Source: Lacibacter cauensis
GTDB taxonomy: Bacteria > Bacteroidota > Bacteroidia > Chitinophagales > Chitinophagaceae
Assembly (NCBI RefSeq): GCF_007830055.1
Contig: NZ_VLLE01000003.1
Location: 744,001-808,000, forward strand
Direction of reading: 5' to 3'
Length of the DNA stretch: 64,000 nucleotides
Shown here in pieces: positions 33,560 through 42,221 of this stretch (the stretch's first letter is position 1; each line of letters opens with the position of its first letter). Below the pieces are notes generated by a model. That model saw only the letters and a program-made list of their open reading frames with translations, was not told where the DNA came from and ran no database searches. The position numbers were made by a program, and so were the translations under genes.

Positions 33560-34363
33560 ATGAAGAGCATTGTAGTTTTGTTAACTTTTTTATTGCTGTC
33601 GTTTACAACACAACCAACCGTTACCGCCGACGAGTTCTGTGGCAATATCCGTAATACGGCGTGGCATGGTGGAGAGTCCATCAACTATCATGTGTACTAT
33701 ACGTTAGCCGGTATTTATGTGTATGGTGGAGAAGCAAATTTTAACGTGTACAACGAACGTTATAATGGCAAACCAGTTTATCACGTAGTTGGCGATGGCA
33801 AAACAACTTCTTTCTTTGATGGCTTTTTTAAAGTGCGGGATAAGTACGAAAGTTATATTGATACAGCTACATTGCAACCCTACAAATTCGTTCGTAATAT
33901 CCTGGAAGGCGATTTTAAAAAGTTTGAAACAGTAACGTTTAACCAGCAGGCCAACACGGCTACATCGCAGGGCGGAACATTTAAAACACCCGAATGTGTG
34001 CAGGATGTACTCAGCGCTATTTATTATTCACGCAACATCGATTTCAATAAATACAAACCCGGTGATCGTATTCCGTTTAATATGTTTATTGATGATAAGA
34101 CCTATGGTTTATATGTTCGCTATCTCGGCAAAGAAAAAATTAAGACCAAGTACGGAAAGTTTAACGCCATAAAGTTTAAGCCATTGCTGATTGAAGGAAC
34201 CATTTTTAAAGGTGGTGAAAAAATGACGGTTTGGGTAAGCGATGATGCCAACCGTATTCCGGTGCGTATTGAAAGTCCTATTTCGGTGGGAAGTGTAAAG
34301 GTTGATATGATGGGCTATAAAAACACCCGTCACCGTTTAAGCGGATTGATCGAAACGAAATAG
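33560..34363 (+). CDS. DUF3108 secreted protein
   Basis: This 267-residue protein has a signal peptide (MKSIVVLLTFLLLSFTTQ). The DUF3108 pattern is visible as GGESINYHVYYTLAGIYVYGGEANFNVYNE, YHVVGDGKTTSFFDGFFKVRDKYESYIDTATLQPYKFVRNILEGDFKK, and VQDVLSAIYYSRNIDFNKYKPGDRIPFNMFIDDKTYGLYVRYLG. The family is periplasmic and beta-rich, of unknown function. It lies 93 bases after the flippase gene on the same strand; the gap has no terminator I can see, so they may be cotranscribed. Confidence 0.88.
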   Translation: MKSIVVLLTFLLLSFTTQPTVTADEFCGNIRNTAWHGGESINYHVYYTLAGIYVYGGEANFNVYNERYNGKPVYHVVGDGKTTSFFDGFFKVRDKYESYIDTATLQPYKFVRNILEGDFKKFETVTFNQQANTATSQGGTFKTPECVQDVLSAIYYSRNIDFNKYKPGDRIPFNMFIDDKTYGLYVRYLGKEKIKTKYGKFNAIKFKPLLIEGTIFKGGEKMTVWVSDDANRIPVRIESPISVGSVKVDMMGYKNTRHRLSGLIETK

Positions 34364-34374
34364 TGTGCTTGGGA

Positions 34375-34423
34375 CCCTGAGCGAAGTCGAAGGGTATGCA
34401 GTCAATCGAGCGCAGTCGAGAGT
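34375..34423. repeat. Two diverged copies of a GAGCG(A/C)AGTCGA repeat
   Basis: CCCTGAGCGAAGTCGAAGGG (34375-34394) and ATCGAGCGCAGTCGAGAGT (34405-34423) share the core GAGCGnAGTCGA. The first has CCCT/AGGG ends that can pair. The unit lies between converging genes and resembles a short palindromic repeat I have seen many times in Bacteroidota intergenic DNA (memory, not tested). Confidence 0.55.
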
Positions 34424-34437
34424 AACGCAGGAAACGA

Positions 34438-35298
34438 CTACACTTCATCCAATCTGAAACTCTCTTTCATTCTTATTCCCTTCTCCGTTTGCTGCAGGTT
34501 GCAGCATTCAATGTGCGGATCGTGTTCAAAGAATAAAATATAATCGTTCTCTACAGCTTCAGTAAGAAACGATTTTTTTTCGTTCAACGTAGTCAGCGGA
34601 AACATATCATACGCCATTACATACGGAATAGGAATATGTGCAACTGCAGGTAACAAATCGGCCATGTACACAATGGTTTTGCCGTTGTAGTTGATTTGCG
34701 GCAGCATCATACTTTCTGTATGTCCGTTTACAAATCGCATGGAAATAGTTTCGGTAAAAGCAGAAGATGATAGTTGATGAAACTGGCTTTCACCTGGTAC
34801 AATAAATTTCAGCTGACCGCTTTCTTCAATCGGCAAAATATTTTCTTTTAAGAACGATGCTTTTTCCCGATCGTTGGGTTTGGTGGCCCATGCCCAATGC
34901 TGCTCATTACTCCAGAAAGTTGCATTCTTAAATGCAGGAACCAACTTGTCTCCCTCACGTTTAATGGAGCCTCCGCAATGATCGAAGTGCAGGTGTGTAA
35001 GTACAACATCCGTAATATCATCTTTACTGAAACCGTGCTTCGCCAGTGATTTATCCAGTGTATCATCGCCATGCAAATGATAATGGCCAAGAAATTTTGC
35101 ATCCTGCTTATCGCCGATACCATTATCAATTAAGATCAAACGATCTCCGTCTTCAATTAACAAACAACGCATGGCCCAGCTGCACAAATTATTTTCATCG
35201 GCAGGGTTTAACTTGTTCCACATTACTTTGGGTACTACGCCAAACATGGCGCCACCATCCAACTTAAAATAACCGGTGTTAACAGAATAGAGGTTCAT
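34438..35298 (-). CDS. MBL-fold metallohydrolase
   Basis: This is a 286-residue metallo-beta-lactamase fold enzyme. The metal motif is VVLTHLHFDHCGG (HxHxDH) near residue 104, followed by a His in VNGHTESMMLP and a late FFEHDPHIE. There is no signal peptide, so it is cytosolic. The opening FKLDGGAMFGVVPKVMWNKLNPADENN resembles lactonase-like and quorum-quenching hydrolases, which is suggestive but not proof of substrate. It lies 72 bases downstream of the MFS transporter gene on the same strand. Confidence 0.88.
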   Translation of the reverse strand: MNLYSVNTGYFKLDGGAMFGVVPKVMWNKLNPADENNLCSWAMRCLLIEDGDRLILIDNGIGDKQDAKFLGHYHLHGDDTLDKSLAKHGFSKDDITDVVLTHLHFDHCGGSIKREGDKLVPAFKNATFWSNEQHWAWATKPNDREKASFLKENILPIEESGQLKFIVPGESQFHQLSSSAFTETISMRFVNGHTESMMLPQINYNGKTIVYMADLLPAVAHIPIPYVMAYDMFPLTTLNEKKSFLTEAVENDYILFFEHDPHIECCNLQQTEKGIRMKESFRLDEV

Positions 35299-35370
35299 GT
35301 GAAGATTTGTTATTACAAGTTATTGCCAACGATCAAAAGAGTAATCTGCTTAATGATTTGCAGCAATCAA

Positions 35371-36663
35371 TTATGCTGCAGCTTTTTGTTCTCTTTGTTG
35401 TGTACGCAAGGTATGCCAAAGAAATACAAGACCCAGCACAAAGAAAATGATTAACACAAGAATAGAGTTGCGCATGTTCTTCGTTATACCTTCAATAAAA
35501 CCAAACGAGAAGAGACCAATAACGATAGCAAGCTTTTCGGTTACATCATAAAAACTAAAGAACGATGCGGTGTCTTTTGTTTCGGGCATCAGCTTGGCAT
35601 AGGTTGCACGGCTTAACGCCTGTATGCCGCCCATTACCAATCCTACAAACGATGCTACAATGTAAAAGTGCATTTCGGTTTGAATGTTATAACCACCAAT
35701 GCAGGCACCAATCCACAACAGCACCGTAAATATGAGTACCCGGATATTGCCAAACTTTGCTGACAGTCTCGACATCAGTAACGCACCAACAATTGCAACC
35801 AATTGTAACAGGACAGCTGTAATAATGAGTTTTGTGTTTTCAAGATTGAGAATTTTTAATCCAAAATCAATGGCCACGAGCAATACGGTTTGCACGCCCA
35901 TGCTGTAAAAAAAGAAGGCCGTTAAAAAGCGTTTCAGCTGCGGCATATGGCTCAGTTGTTTCCACACCTGTTGTAATTCGTGGAAGCCATTTACCAATAC
36001 ATGCTTCTTTAATTTACGTTCTGTTTTGTTGCTTTGGTTGGGTAAACGGCTAAAGGGGATTTGTGCAAAACCGATCCACCAAACACCTACCAATAAAAAG
36101 GTTAACTGCAAGGGTAATGCTTTACCGGGCATTGCAACCACTAAACCAAAACCAATCATCTGCAACAACACACTGCCGATATAACCCATGGTAAAACCTT
36201 TGGCGCTGATGCGGTCCATATCTTTTTCTGAAGCTATTTCGGGCAGGTACGAATTATAAAACACCTGCGATCCATAAAAGCCAATACCTGCAAACATGAA
36301 ACAGAGCAAACCAAAAATTACATTGCTCTTATCAAAAAAGTACAGCATCGAACAACTTAGTGCGCCCATGTAACAGAAAAAGCGCATAAAGTTTTTCTTG
36401 TTGCCTTTGTAATCGGAAATAGAAGAAAGAATGGGCGACAGTAAGGCGATAAGCAAAAAGCCAAACGCCAACACATAATCCTTCAACTCGGTGTTTACAT
36501 AAGTTCGTCCGAGAAATTTTACGCCATCGGGAAAGTTGGTCGTACTTGTTACGGCCGCATAATACGCAGGGAAAAAAGTAGTGGTAATAACAAGATTGTA
36601 AACACTGTTGGCCCAATCGTACATGGCCCAACCGTTGACTATTTTTTTTGAAGCAGTCTGCAT
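35371..36663 (-). CDS. MFS transporter, UMF1 (Atg22-like) family
   Basis: This 430-residue permease has about twelve hydrophobic segments. The start VNGWAMYDWANSVYNLVITTTFFPAYY is the characteristic opening of the UMF1/Atg22-like family (PF11700), with later GFYGSQVFYNSYLPEIASEKDMDRISAKGFTMGYIGSV and LVMGGIQALSRATYAKLMPETKDTASFFSFYDVTEKLAIVIG. The last is the family signature region. Yeast Atg22 moves amino acids from the vacuole; bacterial substrates are unknown. It may share a transcript with the MBL hydrolase gene downstream. Confidence 0.92.
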   Translation of the reverse strand: MQTASKKIVNGWAMYDWANSVYNLVITTTFFPAYYAAVTSTTNFPDGVKFLGRTYVNTELKDYVLAFGFLLIALLSPILSSISDYKGNKKNFMRFFCYMGALSCSMLYFFDKSNVIFGLLCFMFAGIGFYGSQVFYNSYLPEIASEKDMDRISAKGFTMGYIGSVLLQMIGFGLVVAMPGKALPLQLTFLLVGVWWIGFAQIPFSRLPNQSNKTERKLKKHVLVNGFHELQQVWKQLSHMPQLKRFLTAFFFYSMGVQTVLLVAIDFGLKILNLENTKLIITAVLLQLVAIVGALLMSRLSAKFGNIRVLIFTVLLWIGACIGGYNIQTEMHFYIVASFVGLVMGGIQALSRATYAKLMPETKDTASFFSFYDVTEKLAIVIGLFSFGFIEGITKNMRNSILVLIIFFVLGLVFLWHTLRTQQREQKAAA

Positions 36664-36726
36664 AAGTTGGTTTTAGTGGAGCAGGGGTTTGCCTGCTCTA
36701 TGAAAATAGTACAATAAAACGAAATG

Positions 36727-37548
36727 CTATTTAAGGTAACCTGTCATAAACAGGAGCAGCAGAATAACGCCTGCAATAATGCGGTACCAGCCAAACAAAC
36801 GGAAACCGTGCTTTTGCAAAAAGCCGATAAAGAATTTAATGGCCAGCATCGCAACCACAAAGGCCACCACATTACCAATGATGAATGCCTGTGTATTTTG
36901 GGTAGAAGATAGAATGAGTTCATAGCCTTTTTGTTCTATACCGTTTTCGTTCCAGTTTTTCAGAAACAACGAATAACCGGTTGCTGCCGCCATGGTTGGC
37001 ACCGCTAAGAAGAAGGAGAATTCTGCTGCTAATGGCCGTGTAAGTTTTTGCTGCATACCACCGATGATACTGGCCGCACTGCGGCTTACGCCGGGTATCA
37101 TGGCCACACATTGCCACAAACCAATCACAAACGCTTTGCCGAATGAAATCTCTTTTTCTTCGTTGATGGTATGTTGTTTGAAAACAGTATCAATAAACAA
37201 CAGGACGATACCACCAACCAATAATGTAATCGAAACAGTCAACGGACTTTCGAGCAGTTCATCAATCTGGTCGCTGAAGAGTTTACCCAGCACCAATGCA
37301 GGTATAACTGCCACAAGAAGCTTTGCATAAAACTGCCAGCGCTGGAAGTCGATAAACTTTTTCCAATACAAAACAACCACACTCAGGATAGCGCCCAGCT
37401 GTATAGCCACCGTAAACAGTTTGGTGAAATTGTCGGAGGGTACATTCATCAATCGCTCGGCAAGGATCATATGGCCGGTAGACGATACGGGTAGATATTC
37501 GGTTAGGCCTTCTACAATAGCAATGATGATGGATTCAATAGTATTCAC
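36727..37548 (-). CDS. uppP: Undecaprenyl-diphosphate phosphatase
   Basis: UppP (BacA) dephosphorylates undecaprenyl diphosphate so the lipid carrier can be reused for peptidoglycan and other surface polymers. Motifs are [16 protein letters not shown] with the catalytic Glu pair, and [18 protein letters not shown] with the catalytic Arg. Start GTG 37548 gives the standard N-terminus [14 protein letters not shown] and 273 residues; the ATG at 37602 would add residues encoded by an AATTTGA-type repeat and is rejected. It follows the DUF3098 gene after a terminator hairpin and is in the usual Bacteroidota order ftsX-DUF3098-uppP. Confidence 0.94.
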   Translation of the reverse strand: MNTIESIIIAIVEGLTEYLPVSSTGHMILAERLMNVPSDNFTKLFTVAIQLGAILSVVVLYWKKFIDFQRWQFYAKLLVAVIPALVLGKLFSDQIDELLESPLTVSITLLVGGIVLLFIDTVFKQHTINEEKEISFGKAFVIGLWQCVAMIPGVSRSAASIIGGMQQKLTRPLAAEFSFFLAVPTMAAATGYSLFLKNWNENGIEQKGYELILSSTQNTQAFIIGNVVAFVVAMLAIKFFIGFLQKHGFRLFGWYRIIAGVILLLLFMTGYLK

Positions 37549-37556
37549 GAAGAGAA

Positions 37557-37589
37557 ATTTGAGAATTTGAAAATTTGAGAATTTGGAAA
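37557..37589. repeat. Short tandem AATTTGAR repeat
   Basis: Three perfect and one degenerate 8-base units (AATTTGAG, AATTTGAA, AATTTGAG, AATTTGGA) lie just before the GTG of uppP. The neighbouring terminator hairpin is made of the same kind of sequence. Confidence 0.6.
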
Positions 37590-37591
37590 TG

Positions 37592-37642
37592 AAAAAAGCC
37601 AATTTGAAAATTCGAAATCAATATTCAAATTTTCAAATTGGC
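37592..37642 (-). terminator. Terminator hairpin of the DUF3098 gene
   Basis: An 18/19-match inverted repeat (37598-37616 with 37624-37642, loop of 7) is followed on the minus strand by six T residues (37592-37597). It would end transcription after the DUF3098 gene before uppP. Confidence 0.65.
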
Positions 37643-37662
37643 TCATCTTCAAATTATGTTGC

Positions 37663-37899
37663 TTACTCTTTTGGTTTTTTCATAATGGCGTAGATCTCAA
37701 TAATCAAACCGCCGATGATGAGCAGCGGAGCCAGTGTAATACGACGGAAGCTGTACACTTCATCTTTATTAAACACGTTGGGGTCTGCACTTTTACCACC
37801 AATCATTAACAGGAAACCGGCCAGCATTACCAAGCCGCCAATCAACATCCACTTGTAATTTTCTTTTGTAAAAATGCTTGCTGTTTTTTTCTGACTCAT
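37663..37899 (-). CDS. DUF3098 small membrane protein
   Basis: This 78-residue protein has two hydrophobic segments (about 18-33 and 56-70). The sequence ENYKWMLIGGLVMLAGFLLMIGGKSADPNVFNKDEVYSFRRITLAPLLIIGGLIIEIYAIM matches DUF3098, which is nearly always encoded beside ftsX in Bacteroidota. Function is unknown; its location suggests a link to cell division or envelope assembly. Between its start and the ftsX stop lies a GTCGGAAA-type repeat region. Confidence 0.9.
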   Translation of the reverse strand: MSQKKTASIFTKENYKWMLIGGLVMLAGFLLMIGGKSADPNVFNKDEVYSFRRITLAPLLIIGGLIIEIYAIMKKPKE

Positions 37900-37930
37900 A
37901 GTCTTGTTTTGAGGGGTGCAATATAAGGTA

Positions 37931-38030
37931 AAGTCGGGAAGTCGGAAAGTCCGGAAAGACAGAAAGTGCTTCGCAGTTTAATGTTTCTGGCACATTCTTT
38001 CGGTCTTTCCGACTAATCTCTTTCTGACTT
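37931..38030. repeat. GTCGGAAA-type short repeats in inverted arrangement
   Basis: Units like GTCGGAAA, GTCCGGAAA and GACAGAAA follow each other at 37931-37966, and the inverse complement occurs at 37997-38030. The best pairing arms are 37952-37966 and 37997-38011 (14/15), with a 30-base loop. The tract is between ftsX and DUF3098, has no clear U-tract and is unlikely to be a plain terminator. Confidence 0.55.
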
Positions 38031-38907
38031 AATACAGTTCATCCAGCTTCATCCGTAAATATTTCATTACGCTGCGGTGGGTGCTGTACAGCGAAATGCC
38101 CACGCCAATGACAATGATCGAACCAAAGAGAATCAGGTAAATCTTGGGGTCACGCAAAGCCTTCATATCGGGGATATAGCTTTCGGCCCAGGTAATAACC
38201 GCCCAAATAGCTGCAATGGCAATACCTGCGCTGATGAGGCCGTTCACAATGGCTCTGATGTTCATCGGCCGGACAATAAAGCCACGGGTAGCACCTACCA
38301 TTTGCATAGTTTTAATAAGGAAACGGTTGCTGAACATGGCCAGCCTGATGGTGGTATCGATGGACACAATTACAATTGCACTCAGCAAAATAGCCACTAC
38401 CAGCAAGGCCAGACCAATTTTCCGGGCCCGGTCGTTGAGCGATGTTACCAGGTCTTTCGGGTATTGTATTTCGCTAATGACACCGGGGAATCGGGCGTTG
38501 AGGTCAGCAGTAATTTTATCCAGGCTGTCTTTCTGCACATAATCGGCCTTGGCAAAAAAGTCGATGCTTTCAGGCAAAGGGTTTTCGTCAAGAATCTTAT
38601 CCCAGCTTTCGTTACCGTCTTTATTATAAATTTCTTTGGCCATTTCTTTGTTTACATAGGCCGACGATTTTACGTAAGGCTGCGCTGCTACATAGGTCGT
38701 TAAACTATCGATCGATTTTTTATTGGTGGTGCTCAGCCATGCATGAAACTGGATGTTTTCACGCAGGGTATTGCCCACTTTTTGAAAGTTTAAGAAGATC
38801 CACCCTAAAATACCGAGAATAAAGAGCACCAGGGCCACGCCAATAATACTGTAGAGGTACGATGGTTTGGAACGTTTCATCGATGCTTTGTTCGGTTGTT
38901 GCGCCAT
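38029..38907 (-). CDS. ftsX: Cell division ABC transporter permease FtsX
   Basis: FtsX with FtsE links the divisome to peptidoglycan hydrolysis. Start ATG 38907 gives MAQQPNKASMKRSKPSYLYSIIGVALVLFILGILGWIF (first half shown), the normal cytosolic tail and first membrane segment; the longer upstream frame is not credible. A periplasmic domain (about 60-165) is followed by three more membrane segments: about 172-195, 218-245 and 263-283. The FtsX-like motif ATRGFIVRPMNIRAIVNGLISAGIAIAAIWAV lies between the second and third. No ftsE is adjacent here. It heads the minus-strand group ftsX-DUF3098-uppP. Confidence 0.9.
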   Translation of the reverse strand: MAQQPNKASMKRSKPSYLYSIIGVALVLFILGILGWIFLNFQKVGNTLRENIQFHAWLSTTNKKSIDSLTTYVAAQPYVKSSAYVNKEMAKEIYNKDGNESWDKILDENPLPESIDFFAKADYVQKDSLDKITADLNARFPGVISEIQYPKDLVTSLNDRARKIGLALLVVAILLSAIVIVSIDTTIRLAMFSNRFLIKTMQMVGATRGFIVRPMNIRAIVNGLISAGIAIAAIWAVITWAESYIPDMKALRDPKIYLILFGSIIVIGVGISLYSTHRSVMKYLRMKLDELY

Positions 38908-39302
38908 GCCGTAAAATTTTGTAAGTTCTTGAAAATGAAAAAAATCCCGCCCTACACAGGATATGGGCAAATTTAGCAGAAATCTCCTGCACAAGCCCTG
39001 TAATCCTTAATTTTGTTGCCCTTAAACGAGGGGATTCTGCACTTATTTTACAACTGGTGCAGAAATGCTGCACGAAGAAGTTTTTTTAAGTCTTCTTTCA
39101 CAGCTTGAATCATCGTTCCTTGCATTCGAATCATCCGGTGAATAATTCGCACACTTCGGGTGTAATGCAATGTTCAGCAAATTGGTTACACAACGTTCAC
39201 GGAGATCAGCACAGCGTACAGCAATCTTTGTGTACTTAGTGAGCTACTTTGTGTTCTTGTTGAAACAAATAATTGATTAGTATAAATTAACCGCAACGGT
39301 AC
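38908..39302. other. 395-base intergenic region between ftsX and leuS
   Basis: The region is divergent. It holds three mutually pairable segments, CTGCAC (39037-39042), GTGCAG (39057-39062) and CTGCAC (39068-39073), followed by a T run at 39081-39087 and a further weak hairpin. From about 39187 to 39262 there is a degenerate CTTTGTGT/ACACAA-type tract. No small gene or RNA family is recognised. Confidence 0.55.
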
Positions 39303-42164
39303 ATGGAATATAAGTTCAGAGATATTGAGAAGAAATGGCAACAGCAATGGATCACTACAAATGCCTACAGGGTTTCAAATGTAAGTGAGAGGCCAAAATT
39401 TTATGTGTTGGATATGTTTCCCTATCCCAGTGGTGCAGGCTTGCACGTAGGTCATCCGCTGGGCTATATCGCCAGCGATATTTACAGCCGCTTTAAACGC
39501 CTCAAAGGGTTCAACGTATTACACCCGATGGGGTACGATGCGTTTGGTTTACCGGCTGAGCAATATGCGATTGAACATGGTGTACATCCTGCAGTAAGTA
39601 CCGATGCAAACATTGCCAACTTCCGCCGGCAGTTGGATAATATCGGTTTCTGTTACGATTGGGAGCGTGAAGTACGTACCTGCGATCCCGGTTATTACAA
39701 ATGGACACAGTGGATCTTTTTACAACTCTTCAATAGTTTTTACAACCGCATTACCAACAAAGCTGAAAAAATTGATGTGTTGATCGCATCGTTTGAAGCT
39801 GAGGGTTCTGCAACTCACGGCTACCGGCTCACGACTGCCGGCTTTACCGCCGACGAATGGAAAGGCTATGATGATGCAACCAAACAAAGCATACTCATGG
39901 ACTATCGCCTTGCTTATTGCGGTTATGGCGAAGTGAACTGGTGCGAAGCATTGGGTACCGTATTGGCAAATGATGAAGTGGTGAATGGTGTAAGTGAGCG
40001 TGGCGGACATCCGGTGGTGAAAAAGAAATTACGTCAGTGGTATTTGCGTATTACCGAATATGCCGATCGTTTATTGGAAGGATTGGAGCGCATTGAATTC
40101 AGCGAAAGCATGAAGGAAATGCAAACCAACTGGATTGGTAAAAGCAGTGGTGCTGAGATCGATTTTGCAATCAAAGGTCACAGTCAAAAACTCACGGTAT
40201 ACACAACGAGACCTGATACCATTTTCGGTGTTGATTTTATGGTAATTGCGCCTGAGTTGGATTTGGTTGACCAGATAAAATCGGCCGAACAAACAACTGC
40301 AGTGGATGAATACATTGCTTATGTAAAAAGCCGCAGTGAGCGTGAACGCCAGGCAGAGAAAAAAATCAGCGGTGTGTTTACCGGTGCTTATGCCGTAAAT
40401 CCATTCGATGGCAGAGAAATTCCGATCTGGATTTCTGAATATGTATTGGCGGGTTATGGTACCGGTGCTATTATGGCGGTGCCTTGTGGCGATGAACGTG
40501 ATTTCAAATTTGCAAAGCATTTTACTATTCCTATCACTAACATTATCGGCAATCATTTCAATGGCGAAGAAGCCAATGCTACAAAAGATGCACAGTTGCA
40601 GAATAGTGGCTTCTTAAACGGAACTCCGATGCGTGAAGCGGCTGAGATCGTTATTAATAAGCTGGAAGAAATGGGCATCGGCAAACGCAAAGTGAATTAC
40701 AAAATGCGTGATGCAGCGTTTAGCCGTCAACGTTACTGGGGCGAACCATTCCCGATTCAATGGAAAGCCGGCACTGCTTATCCATTAAGCGAAACGGAAT
40801 TGCCGTTGTTGTTACCGGAAGTGGATAGTTACAGTCCCGGTCCTGAAGGTGAAGGTCCGTTGGCCAATATACCGGAGTGGGTGGCGAAAGAATTAGAGAC
40901 AAACACAATGCCCGGTTATGCGGGCAGCAGCTGGTATTTCTTACGCTACATGGATCCGAAAAATGAAAACGCATTCTGCGACCGTGCAGTAAGCGATTAC
41001 TGGAACCAGGTTGATTTATACATTGGTGGTACTGAACATGCGGTTGGTCATTTGTTGTACAGCCGTATGTGGACGAAAGCCTTGTACGATCTCGGATACA
41101 TTGGTTTTGATGAACCATTTAAGAAGTTGGTGAATCAGGGGATGATACAAGGGAGTTCAAGGTTTGTTTATAGAGTAAATCTTAGAACAACAATGACTTC
41201 AAAATCAGAAACGATTTTCCTTTCAAAAAAATACTTTGACTTACTTGAATTAAATACAAGTGAAGCGAGGCTTATAGTAAAGAAGGCAATTGAAGAAGTC
41301 ATTGGTCAAGAAGTTGAAGATCCTCTACATTTTCATGAAAGTGTTTGGCATGTTGATGTCAACTTTGTCGATGGTTATGAACTAGATATCGAAGCGTTTA
41401 AAAAGTGGCGTAATGGAGAATATGCAAATGCTCAATTTATTTTGGAAAACGGCAAATACATCTGCGGCGCTGAAGTAGAAAAGATGAGTAAGAGCAAGTT
41501 CAACACCGTCAACCCCGATGATCTGGTGAATAAATACGGTGCCGATACATTCCGTATGTACGAGATGTTCCTTGGTCCGGTAGAGATCAGCAAGCCGTGG
41601 GATACAAAAGGGATCGAAGGTGTACATCGCTTCCTTAAAAAACTCTGGCGTTTGTTCTACGATGATCTGAAAGGTCAGGTATGGAATAACGACAAAGCAA
41701 CAGATGCAGAGTTGAAAGTGTTGCACAAAACCATTAAGAAAATTGAAGACGACACCGAGCGCTTCAGCTTCAACACCGGTGTAAGTACATTCATGATTGC
41801 TGTAAATGAACTCAGCGATTTAAAATGTCACAAGAAAGAAATACTCGAACAGTTGCTCATTCTCTTAACGCCGTATGCACCGCATGTGAGCGAAGAGTTG
41901 TGGAGCCTGCTGGGCAATAGTGGTTCTATTCTCGATGCATCCTTCCCCAAATTTGAAGCGAAGTATGTCACCGAATCAACCAAAGATTACCCGGTTGCCA
42001 TTAACGGTAAAACAAGAACCGAGCTTACACTCGATCTGAGTATTACGCAACAGGAAGTAGAGGCCATTGTACTGGCGAATGAAGTGGTGCAGAAATGGCT
42101 GGAAGGTAAACAACCGAAGAAGATCATTTATGTGAAAAACAAAATGATCAATATTGTAATTTAA
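39303..42164 (+). CDS. leuS: Leucyl-tRNA synthetase
   Basis: LeuRS charges tRNA-Leu. The 953 residues show the class I HIGH-like motif in PYPSGAGLHVGHPLGYIASD (about residues 38-57), a CP1 editing domain with TTRPDTIFGVDFMVIAPE and GTGAIMAVPCGDERDF (editing Asp), and the KMSKS loop in EVEKMSKSKFN near residue 723. The C-terminal anticodon-binding domain ends normally. Residues about 621-688, between NQGMIQGSSRFVYRV and HVDVNFV, are longer than I remember for Bacteroidota LeuRS by roughly 35 residues and use different codons (many AGA, AGG, CTT and ATA). The reading frame is intact. A terminator follows the stop. Confidence 0.96.
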   Translation: MEYKFRDIEKKWQQQWITTNAYRVSNVSERPKFYVLDMFPYPSGAGLHVGHPLGYIASDIYSRFKRLKGFNVLHPMGYDAFGLPAEQYAIEHGVHPAVSTDANIANFRRQLDNIGFCYDWEREVRTCDPGYYKWTQWIFLQLFNSFYNRITNKAEKIDVLIASFEAEGSATHGYRLTTAGFTADEWKGYDDATKQSILMDYRLAYCGYGEVNWCEALGTVLANDEVVNGVSERGGHPVVKKKLRQWYLRITEYADRLLEGLERIEFSESMKEMQTNWIGKSSGAEIDFAIKGHSQKLTVYTTRPDTIFGVDFMVIAPELDLVDQIKSAEQTTAVDEYIAYVKSRSERERQAEKKISGVFTGAYAVNPFDGREIPIWISEYVLAGYGTGAIMAVPCGDERDFKFAKHFTIPITNIIGNHFNGEEANATKDAQLQNSGFLNGTPMREAAEIVINKLEEMGIGKRKVNYKMRDAAFSRQRYWGEPFPIQWKAGTAYPLSETELPLLLPEVDSYSPGPEGEGPLANIPEWVAKELETNTMPGYAGSSWYFLRYMDPKNENAFCDRAVSDYWNQVDLYIGGTEHAVGHLLYSRMWTKALYDLGYIGFDEPFKKLVNQGMIQGSSRFVYRVNLRTTMTSKSETIFLSKKYFDLLELNTSEARLIVKKAIEEVIGQEVEDPLHFHESVWHVDVNFVDGYELDIEAFKKWRNGEYANAQFILENGKYICGAEVEKMSKSKFNTVNPDDLVNKYGADTFRMYEMFLGPVEISKPWDTKGIEGVHRFLKKLWRLFYDDLKGQVWNNDKATDAELKVLHKTIKKIEDDTERFSFNTGVSTFMIAVNELSDLKCHKKEILEQLLILLTPYAPHVSEELWSLLGNSGSILDASFPKFEAKYVTESTKDYPVAINGKTRTELTLDLSITQQEVEAIVLANEVVQKWLEGKQPKKIIYVKNKMINIVI

Positions 42165-42171
42165 AATAGTT

Positions 42172-42203
42172 AGCTCAGCTTCACTGCTGAGCTTTTCTTT
42201 TAC
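42172..42203 (+). terminator. Intrinsic terminator of leuS
   Basis: The stem AGCTCAGC/GCTGAGCT (42172-42179 with 42186-42193) is followed by TTTCTTTT. Confidence 0.75.
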
Positions 42204-42221
42204 CCCTTTAATTTTTATGTA

